DNA from: an uncultured Bacteroidales bacterium
GTDB lineage: Bacteria; Bacteroidota; Bacteroidia; Bacteroidales; UBA932
DNA: 34,753 bases
Direction: 5' to 3'
Assembly: GCA_946406355.1 (NCBI GenBank)
Contig: CAMJKI010000016.1
Span: 1 to 34,753, forward strand
The notes under the pieces are model-generated. The model did not search any database, was not told where the DNA came from, and saw nothing but the letters and a program-made list of their open reading frames with translations. Shown piece after piece: positions 1 through 5,764 of this stretch. Both the position numbers and the translations under genes were made by a program. The first letter of the stretch is position 1. The number at the start of each line of letters is the position of its first letter.

Positions 1-1207
1 TGGCTTTGCCGGTCTCGAAGAGAATGTTGTTGGTCACGAACTTGCCGGTCTCGGCTATGGCTTTTTCAACAGCAGAAGAGTAGTTAGTAGCGTTACGCTC
101 ATAAAGCTCTACGGCGCCCTTCGCCATCACAATATTGGTGATATAGACACCCTTGTCGCTATCAGAACTGCCGTCCATGCTCCATGCGCGCGGTTGCTTC
201 TGATTGGGGATATTTACGATGCGGGAATAATTAAGATAAACCTTGAACGCCCGTTTGTTGAAGGAGAACGCGATGTGGTTCCAGTCATTCTTCTTGAACA
301 CCTTCCTGATTGCCTCACTACTTGTTGCTCCATCAATTTTACCACCATTGGGATTCCATGAACCCCAACCCCAGGCGATGGAATTGTACTCTCCCTTCAT
401 GCTCCCCTCTCCAGAGGTCTCGACACTTATTCTGTAGTCAAAAACTCTGTCTTCTCCGCTGCCGTCATAGTCCTCGCCGAAGAAGAAGATATCCAGGGTG
501 GCATCCCAGCCGGATCCTTCCATGGCAGGCTGCGAAAGAACATCGAACTCAATGGTGAACTCTTCGGGCAAGTATTTTAATTCTTCCATTAAAGGAGCAA
601 TGGTAGTCCCTTCAATCCGGATTGCCTTCTGTCCTTTGATACTAACCACCTCGCATTCACTGCCATTGAGCAGGTCCCACTTGGAGGGGAACTCGCCCAT
701 CCTTTCGCCTGACAAATCGTCGCTGAAGAACACCGTGCCGCCGCGGACGAAGTCGCTTTTGGCCTTAATCTCGGCGAAATCCACCGACTGTTCGCCACCG
801 TCACCGGGATTCTTGGCACCGCATTCTTCGCAGAACTTGCCGGTGTTGCCTTCTGTGCCGCATTCCGGGCAGGTCCAGGTGCCGTCGTCTTCGGCCGGCT
901 TCTTGGCGCCGCACTCGTTGCAGAATTTGCCGGTATTGCCTTCCGTGCCGCATTTCGGGCAGGTCCAGGTATCGGACTTCTTGTTCTTGGATTTGCTGCG
1001 GGGCTCATCTTCATCGTCGTCCCGGTTGTTCCGGTTGCGGGAAGGCCTGCCGTCAATGGCATCCTCAATATCCTGTTCCAGTTTGTCGCCCACCTTTCTT
1101 TCGGCGGCGTTCCGGGCGCGCTGCTCCAGCCGGCCCAGGAATCCCTGTGCATCGGCGGTGGAACAAACCAGCACCAACGCGGCCATGAGTAATGTCAGTC
1201 GTTTCAT
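1..1207 (-). CDS. OmpA-family protein with signal peptide and two zinc ribbons (3' end cut by window edge)
   Basis: The frame reads from an ATG at 1207 to the window edge without a stop, giving about 402 residues. Residues 1-21 form a signal peptide (MKRLTLLMAALVLVCSTADA). A basic and acidic linker follows, then two near-identical zinc ribbons (CPxCGTEGNTGKFCxECGAK) about 30 residues apart at roughly residues 82-130. A LamG-like beta-rich domain follows. The last visible residues, NNILFETGKA, look like the start of a C-terminal OmpA peptidoglycan-binding domain, which would continue outside the window. The inferred role is envelope-anchored and non-enzymatic. Zinc ribbons are common in cytoplasmic proteins, so a duplicated one behind a signal peptide is odd. 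The family assignment rests on the short FETGKA motif; the signal peptide and ribbons are seen directly. Confidence 0.75.
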   Translation of the reverse strand, partial: MKRLTLLMAALVLVCSTADAQGFLGRLEQRARNAAERKVGDKLEQDIEDAIDGRPSRNRNNRDDDEDEPRSKSKNKKSDTWTCPKCGTEGNTGKFCNECGAKKPAEDDGTWTCPECGTEGNTGKFCEECGAKNPGDGGEQSVDFAEIKAKSDFVRGGTVFFSDDLSGERMGEFPSKWDLLNGSECEVVSIKGQKAIRIEGTTIAPLMEELKYLPEEFTIEFDVLSQPAMEGSGWDATLDIFFFGEDYDGSGEDRVFDYRISVETSGEGSMKGEYNSIAWGWGSWNPNGGKIDGATSSEAIRKVFKKNDWNHIAFSFNKRAFKVYLNYSRIVNIPNQKQPRAWSMDGSSDSDKGVYITNIVMAKGAVELYERNATNYSSAVEKAIAETGKFVTNNILFETGKA

Positions 1208-1246
1208 CTTATTCAGTTTTAATGTTAATAATCGTTTTAGCAGAAA

Positions 1247-1254
1247 CAAAGATA
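1247..1254 (-). promoter_or_regulatory. Bacteroidetes-type -7 box upstream of the OmpA-family gene
   Basis: The minus strand reads TATCTTTG, a match to the Bacteroidetes TAnnTTTG box, about 40 nt upstream of the ATG at 1207. I see no clear TTTG box 19 nt further upstream. The REP-like array starts just behind it. Confidence 0.5.
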
Positions 1255-1281
1255 AGAGTTTTTTGTAAAAAACCCATTACC

Positions 1282-1520
1282 CGGGAACAAAAACGCCCCA
1301 ATATCGTTCCCGTTCCCCTCTTTTCAAGCCGTCCGGGAACAAAAACGCCCCAATATCGTTTCCGTTCCCCTCTTTTCAAGCCGTCCGGGAACGGAAACGG
1401 GGCTCAAACGTTCCCACACCACGGTTCTGGGACGGTATGGGAACGGAAACGGGGCCAAAACGTTCCCGCACCACGGTTCTGGGACGGTCCGGGAACGGAA
1501 ACGGGGCCAAAACGTTCCCG
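1282..1520 (+). repeat. REP-like hairpin array, five units with a 52-bp period
   Basis: Five 31-bp cores start at 1282, 1334, 1386, 1438 and 1490, exactly 52 bp apart. Each core is an 8-bp inverted repeat, CGGGAACG and CGTTCCCG in the best copies, around a 15-nt loop. The 21-nt spacers are also related. The first two are identical (TTCCCCTCTTTTC...), and the third and fourth share CACCACGGTTCTGGGACGGT. All units point the same way. The last core ends 5 bp before the transposase stop codon. The set matches REP elements mobilised or maintained by a RAYT transposase, although classical REPs usually occur as inverted pairs (BIMEs). Confidence 0.93.
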
Positions 1521-1525
1521 CACAC

Positions 1526-2443
1526 TTACTTTGGTTGTGGGAACAACCGCTCCACTTCAGCAGGAGTCAAGTTGAGCGTTTGAACAATCTGTCGGTTGGA
1601 AGAACGGAGTCGGAGTTTCATCATTTTTGCAGCCTCGTAGGCAACTTGTTTTTCCAGTTGCCATATTTTTTGGCCGGGAAACCAGCCTGATACAATCTGG
1701 ACCACCTCTTCGCTCGGAACTTGTATGCTTTCGCCCAACATGGCGGCTATCTCAATATCGGCCTCGCCTCTTTTCGTTAGTGAAGAAAAGTACTGATTGG
1801 CGCTGTTGAACAAGCGTTCGGTCTTCTTGTAATCTACAAAACTGGACCGGAGCAGCATGCCGTCCAACACCCGAAAGTTACTCGGCAAAGAAACATCGTG
1901 AGAATGGCAGATGGCCTTCTTGGCCCGGACACCCAGGCTTCCATATTCCACTCCTTCTTTTCTCAGCCACAGGTTTCCATTGAAAAACAGATTAGCCGAG
2001 CTCCAGGGATAACCGGATGGCATACTGTCCAAACGAGCCAAATATGCATTCCTGTCGATATACCCTACACGGTTGCGGAATGATCTCAAATCTTTCGTCT
2101 CGTCTATCCAAAAAGCCCAGTCCTTTAAGGACGGATGTCCAATTGCCTGCTGATAGCGGCCATTCTGGGTTTTCATCAAATCACAAAAATCACAGACTTG
2201 AGCATAGGTTCCCTCTCCCAACACGTGATGATGGTTATTCATTTGTATTTCGTCTAAAATACGCAACCCGGAGCGTCCGGCAGAAATCCCTAGAAAATTA
2301 GTCCCTGCCACAAACTCTTCCGCTTTGGTGTATAACAACCAGTCCAGGTTTTCGGTGGATATGAAATAATACGGACCACCAGCCGCAAAGCAGCGTTCAC
2401 ACTCCCGTTCACGCAGCCAATAATCGTTCTTCTCGTGTGACAT
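1526..2443 (-). CDS. REP-associated tyrosine transposase (RAYT), IS200/IS605-like Y1/HUH family
   Basis: This 305-aa protein has the marks of an HUH single-strand transposase. The HUH pair is H71 and H73 in MNNHHHVLGEG. The candidate catalytic tyrosine is Y128 in RVGYIDRN, 55 residues after H73. The E. coli RAYT has nearly the same spacing between its HUH motif and Tyr115 in DYIYINP. A conserved YPWSS motif follows, matching WPFS/YPWSS of the family. The last ~100 residues form an extra C-terminal part ending in a helix-turn-helix-like stretch (SNRQIVQTLNLTPAEVERLF), which makes it longer than typical proteobacterial RAYTs. The inferred role is cleaving and joining REP hairpins as single-stranded DNA. 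The frame is intact. The 3' end abuts one hairpin array and the start lies 20 bp from the other. Confidence 0.85.
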   Translation of the reverse strand: MSHEKNDYWLRERECERCFAAGGPYYFISTENLDWLLYTKAEEFVAGTNFLGISAGRSGLRILDEIQMNNHHHVLGEGTYAQVCDFCDLMKTQNGRYQQAIGHPSLKDWAFWIDETKDLRSFRNRVGYIDRNAYLARLDSMPSGYPWSSANLFFNGNLWLRKEGVEYGSLGVRAKKAICHSHDVSLPSNFRVLDGMLLRSSFVDYKKTERLFNSANQYFSSLTKRGEADIEIAAMLGESIQVPSEEVVQIVSGWFPGQKIWQLEKQVAYEAAKMMKLRLRSSNRQIVQTLNLTPAEVERLFPQPK

Positions 2444-2463
2444 ATTTCATTTGTTATTAGTTT

Positions 2464-2650
2464 GGGGAACGAAAACGGGGCCAAATCGTTCCCGCACCCC
2501 GGTATTTGGACAGCCCGGGAACGAAAACAGGGGCAAAACGTTCCGGCGCCCCTCATTTCAGGCCGTCCGGGAACGAAAACGGGGCCAAAACGTTCCCGCA
2601 CCCCGGTTCTGGAATGGTCCGGGAACGGAAACAGGGCCAAAACGTTCCCG
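2464..2650 (+). repeat. REP-like hairpin array, four units with a 52-bp period
   Basis: Cores start at 2464, 2516, 2568 and 2620, again exactly 52 bp apart. The best copies read CGGGAACG(A/G)AAAC and then AAAACGTTCCCG. Spacers resemble those of the first array (CACCCCGGTTCTGG...). The array lies upstream of the RAYT start codon and ends 22 bp before the stop of the neighbouring outer-membrane protein gene. It could therefore also act as a transcription barrier or terminator for that gene. Confidence 0.92.
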
Positions 2651-2672
2651 GGCGGAAATACTCCGCCGGAAA

Positions 2673-4334
2673 TCAACGTTCCAGCTGGAGCTGGAGGTGC
2701 AGGGAGGGGGCGGGAGCCTGGCTGGTGCGGAAGGTGCAGGCGGCGCGGAGGTACAGCTTCAGAGTGAACCAGCGGGGAATGCGGTGCTTCCAGCTGCCCA
2801 CCAGGGAGGCGGCCAACCCCTGACCGTTGTAGGCAGGAACGGAGAAAGAACCGGGGGCATCGCGCTCGTAACAGTAAATGCGGGCGTCCCAGTGGCTAAC
2901 CGAGAAGCCTGTAACCCGCAAGTAGCCAGAAAGTTCCGACCAAAAGCCAGCCGATGCATCCCCTTTGTAACCGCCTTCCAGATAGGCCAGAAAACCGGGC
3001 TGCCGGCAGTAGGCGAATTCGCCGCGAAGAGTGGCCGACCAGGGACCGTGGCCGAAGAGCAGATCGGCACGCACATCGCTGCGGGCGGGGTCGTAATTTC
3101 GGTATCGCTCCGTAAAACGGAAAGCCAGCGCCCAGCGGGGATGCAGCTGCCACCGCGCCTGCAAATAGGCCCGCAATTGAAAGCGGCCGATCTCCTGCGA
3201 CGCCGGCTTGGGAAGCAGGGCCGCATCGGCCGTTAAGGAGGCCGAAAACGCCTGTATACTGCTTCCAAAGCCCGATTTTCCAGAAAGCGTAACGCGCGAA
3301 TCCGAGGCAAAAGATCCACCGGCGGCCAACGCATATTCGCCGTTTTTCTTACCGGTGAAACGGCTGGGCAGAACCCGCATCTGCAGGGCCAGCCTCACAG
3401 CATCGGCCGCCTTCCAGGAAGCCGCCAGTTTACCGCCCGGAGCGGCGTTTTTCCAGGCCAGTTCCCCGGCCAGGTCGGCCCCCTTCCAATTAATGCGTCC
3501 GTCCAGCGAAAAACTGGGACCGCCTTTCTCCAGCATTGCAGTAAAACCGCCTTGGAATACCCGCCAGAGGCCTTCAGCATGGAGCCCCAGCATGCCGGAG
3601 GCATCGGCAAAAAGGGCGCCCTGGAAGGCTCCGCGGGCATATTCCCAGGCGCCGCCCCGGTGAAGTCCTTCATGTGAAAAGGACCAGGCAGGCCGAAGCC
3701 CGGTGGAATGTTGTACAAACGCATCCGGCGAAGAAAGGTTTTCCATGGTAAAGCCGCTCCAGTGCGCCGCTCCCTGGCCGAAGCGGGCATTATAGTCGCC
3801 CAGCAAAAGCCGATGGTTTCCCAGCTGCACGTCGGCATGAAAAGTGCCGTCCCGGCCCCGCCACGCTGCACCCGCCTGATAGCGGTCGCCGGACGATTTG
3901 TACTTGGCGCCCCAGTTCTTCTCCGTAACCCGCACCATCAGCACCCTTTTCTGGCGGGAAAGCGTGTCAACCGAACCCGGAAGCGCCTCAGAATCAAGTG
4001 AGAGGAAAGGTTTCAACGCCGCCACTGCTTCCCGGCCGAATCCGTCCACCAGGGCCAGTTCCTCCCAGGAAAGGATATCTCCGTGGGCATGGCGGTAATC
4101 TTCCAGCGAGGCCAGCTGATAGGCCGACAGCAGTTCCCGTGCCCGCCGGGAAGGCTTGTTCACCCGGATGGGCCGGCCTCGCAACCCCTCCAGACGGTCC
4201 ACCAGCGTAGCATCCAATTCTTCCTCCGTTGCCGCACCGCTCAGATAAAGCGCCGCCCTAAGCACATCCCCGTCCTGGGCCCGAAGGCAAAGCGCCAGGA
4301 AACAGCAACACAAACTTACAACCTTTTTTTTCAT
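2673..4334 (-). CDS. Helix-hairpin-helix protein with probable outer-membrane barrel
   Basis: A 553-aa product from the ATG at 4334, preceded by an AGGAAA ribosome-binding site. An upstream in-frame GTG at 4358 would place eight residues before the signal peptide, so I prefer 4334. Residues 1-20 form a signal peptide (MKKKVVSLCCCFLALCLRAQ). About residues 25-115 carry helix-hairpin-helix-like segments (RPIRVNKPSRRARELL; LSWEELALVDGFGREAVAALKPF). The remainder is aromatic, alternating beta-strand sequence (RYQAGAAWRG, HADVQLGNHRLLLGDYNARFGQG) ending in LHLQLQLER, as in a transmembrane barrel. Similar secreted helix-hairpin-helix proteins occur in Bacteroidota, with unknown function. The DNA-binding-like fold in an exported protein is unexplained; a role in DNA uptake is only speculation. 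Confidence 0.72.
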   Translation of the reverse strand: MKKKVVSLCCCFLALCLRAQDGDVLRAALYLSGAATEEELDATLVDRLEGLRGRPIRVNKPSRRARELLSAYQLASLEDYRHAHGDILSWEELALVDGFGREAVAALKPFLSLDSEALPGSVDTLSRQKRVLMVRVTEKNWGAKYKSSGDRYQAGAAWRGRDGTFHADVQLGNHRLLLGDYNARFGQGAAHWSGFTMENLSSPDAFVQHSTGLRPAWSFSHEGLHRGGAWEYARGAFQGALFADASGMLGLHAEGLWRVFQGGFTAMLEKGGPSFSLDGRINWKGADLAGELAWKNAAPGGKLAASWKAADAVRLALQMRVLPSRFTGKKNGEYALAAGGSFASDSRVTLSGKSGFGSSIQAFSASLTADAALLPKPASQEIGRFQLRAYLQARWQLHPRWALAFRFTERYRNYDPARSDVRADLLFGHGPWSATLRGEFAYCRQPGFLAYLEGGYKGDASAGFWSELSGYLRVTGFSVSHWDARIYCYERDAPGSFSVPAYNGQGLAASLVGSWKHRIPRWFTLKLYLRAACTFRTSQAPAPSLHLQLQLER

Positions 4335-4419
4335 GCCGTTTTTCCTACAAGTTACCACCTTTCAACATGACTTGTTGATAACAAAACATGTTTCGAACGA
4401 TTTTTTGCGTGTTTTTTAT

Positions 4420-4427
4420 TATTTTTG
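4420..4427 (+). promoter_or_regulatory. Candidate -7 box for hpt-adk
   Basis: TATTTTTG matches TAnnTTTG. It lies only 10 bp before the first ATG (4438) and 19 bp before the in-frame ATG at 4447. If used, the messenger would start near 4434, which favours the second ATG or a very short leader. No TTTG box is seen at the ideal distance. Confidence 0.45.
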
Positions 4428-4437
4428 CTAAATCAAT

Positions 4438-4998
4438 ATGGAAATCATGGAAAAAAAGATCACCCTTCACGACAAATCTTTCGTGCCTTTCATCCCCAAT
4501 GAGGAGATTGAGAAGGCCATTGACGCCGTGGCCGAGCAGTTGAACCGGGACTTTGCCGACGCAACGGAAGCCGATGCCCCCATCCTGCTCTGCACCCTGA
4601 ACGGCGCCGTGATGTTTGCGGCCGAACTGCTCAAGCGGGTTTCCTTCCCCTGCATTTTCAAAGCCGCCAAAATGTCGTCCTACGTGGGCACCAACTCTAC
4701 CGGCGTGGTTCAGGGAGACCTGGCGGCCGGCTTCAACTACAAAGGTAAACGGGTGATAGTAATAGAAGACATTGTGGACACCGGCAACACCATTGTGGCC
4801 ATGACCAAACAACTGAAGGCCCTGGGCGCCAAGGAAGTGAAGGTTTGCACGCTCCTGGTAAAGCCGGATGTGTACGACAAAGACGTAAAGCTGGACTATG
4901 TGGCCATGGAAATTCCCAACCGTTTTATCGTAGGCTTCGGCCTGGATTACGACGACCTGGGCCGCAACATCAAGGATATTTATGTATTAGAAAGTTAG
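4438..4998 (+). CDS. hpt: Hypoxanthine phosphoribosyltransferase
   Basis: A 186-aa purine-salvage enzyme that transfers ribose-5-phosphate from PRPP to hypoxanthine or guanine. The PRPP-binding signature VIVIEDIVDTGNT is at about residues 107-118, with adjacent acidic residues E110 and D111. The LNGAVMF loop near residues 54-60 and the KMSSYVGTNSTG segment near 78-89 fit the catalytic loops of the family. C-terminal KVCTLLVKPD and FIVGFGLDYDD are typical. Length fits bacterial Hpt (about 175-190 aa). The start could be M4 at 4447 because a -7 box lies close upstream. adk follows 11 bp downstream, giving a purine-nucleotide pair probably transcribed together. Confidence 0.93.
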   Translation: MEIMEKKITLHDKSFVPFIPNEEIEKAIDAVAEQLNRDFADATEADAPILLCTLNGAVMFAAELLKRVSFPCIFKAAKMSSYVGTNSTGVVQGDLAAGFNYKGKRVIVIEDIVDTGNTIVAMTKQLKALGAKEVKVCTLLVKPDVYDKDVKLDYVAMEIPNRFIVGFGLDYDDLGRNIKDIYVLES

Positions 4999-5009
4999 TT
5001 AGTTCTGTT

Positions 5010-5582
5010 ATGAAGTACTATGTTTTGTTCGGGCCTCCCGGTGCAGGTAAAGGCACCCAGGCCGGCGCCATGGTGGAGCGCTACAAACTGTGCCACCTTT
5101 CTACCGGTGAACTCCTGCGCAGCGAAATTGCTGCCGGCACCCCGCTGGGCCTGCAGGCCAAGGCTCTCATCGAGGCCGGCAACCTGGTTCCCGACGAGGT
5201 TGTGGAAGGCATGATTGAATCCAAATTCAAAAGTGTAAAAGGCGTGGAAGGCTTCCTGCTGGACGGTTTCCCGCGCACCATCGCCCAGGCCGAAGCATTG
5301 GAAAAAATGCTGGCCAAAAACGACGAGGCAGTTACCGCCTGCGTATCTCTCATGATTCCGGACGCCCTTATCCAGGAGCGCATCGCCCACCGTGCCCAGA
5401 TTGAAGGCCGGGCCGATGACGCCAAACCGGAGGTGGTGGAAAACCGCATCCGCACCTACCACGCCAAAACGGAACCGCTTATCAACTTTTACAAGGCTGC
5501 CGGCCAGTATCAGGAAATTGACGGTGTAGGCACCATCGAAGAAGTTCAGGGCCGGATTTTCGGGCTGATGGACAAGTTCTAA
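5010..5582 (+). CDS. adk: Adenylate kinase
   Basis: A 190-aa cytoplasmic kinase that interconverts ATP plus AMP and two ADP. The P-loop GPPGAGKGT is at residues 8-16. STGELLR and LLDGFPRT are the AMP-binding segments, and the short LID contains RAQIEGRADDAKPE, so this is the short form without a zinc finger. The start is the ATG immediately before KYYVLFGPP; the longer open frame from 4845 overlaps hpt and has no support. It lies 11 bp after hpt. Downstream there is a pair of REP-like hairpins. Confidence 0.96.
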   Translation: MKYYVLFGPPGAGKGTQAGAMVERYKLCHLSTGELLRSEIAAGTPLGLQAKALIEAGNLVPDEVVEGMIESKFKSVKGVEGFLLDGFPRTIAQAEALEKMLAKNDEAVTACVSLMIPDALIQERIAHRAQIEGRADDAKPEVVENRIRTYHAKTEPLINFYKAAGQYQEIDGVGTIEEVQGRIFGLMDKF

Positions 5583-5608
5583 GCATTAGTTTACACACCA
5601 TAGTTTGC

Positions 5609-5696
5609 GTCCGGGAACGAAATAGATAGCAAATCGTTCCCGGACCTTTGTTTTTACCCTGTCCGGGAACGAAAAACACCCCAAAACGTTCCCGGA
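5609..5696 (+). repeat. Pair of REP-like hairpins downstream of adk
   Basis: Two copies of the RAYT-linked core (5612-5642 and 5664-5694) again lie exactly 52 bp apart. The first has a 12-bp perfect stem (GTCCGGGAACGA with TCGTTCCCGGAC), the second a 10-bp stem (TCCGGGAACG with CGTTCCCGGA). The loops differ from the array copies while the arms are kept. The position just after adk suggests a possible terminator or mRNA-stabilising role. Confidence 0.9.
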
Positions 5697-5729
5697 ACGG
5701 CTCGGCTTTTATTTCTGCACAAATATTTG

Positions 5730-5737
5730 TATATTTG
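5730..5737 (+). promoter_or_regulatory. -7 box for the MMPL-fakA-plsX-acp gene run
   Basis: TATATTTG fits TAnnTTTG and lies 27 bp before the ATG at 5765. A T-rich TTTT stretch sits about 20 bp upstream where a TTTG box would be expected. This is the only promoter-like signal I see before the long + strand gene run. Confidence 0.5.
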
Positions 5738-5764
5738 TGGAATTAAACGCGATAACAAACAAGA

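Larger units (their letters stand above)
1282..2650. mobile_element. RAYT/REP module: transposase gene bracketed by 52-bp-period hairpin arrays
   Basis: This composite contains five hairpin units (1282-1520), the RAYT gene on the minus strand, and four more units of the same family (2464-2650). The two arrays share core, period and orientation. More copies lie at 5609-5696 and 27276-27314. I see no IS-like terminal inverted repeats or target-site duplication, as expected for RAYTs, which are usually domesticated single-copy genes acting on dispersed REPs. Confidence 0.8.

Noticed and set aside
589..1152. Alternative minus-strand frame in the OmpA-family region
   Set aside because: Compositionally biased (Arg/Pro/Ala-rich) shadow of the true reading frame, which has a signal peptide and zinc ribbons.
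1282..1520. CRISPR array (31-bp repeats with about 21-bp spacers)
   Set aside because: The spacers are themselves repeated, the repeats vary, the spacing is short for CRISPR and no cas genes are nearby; the hairpin plus RAYT explains it better.
4845..5010. N-terminal extension of adenylate kinase from 4845
   Set aside because: It overlaps hpt out of frame and adds unrelated residues; the ATG at 5010 gives the standard MKYYVLFGPPGAGKGT start.
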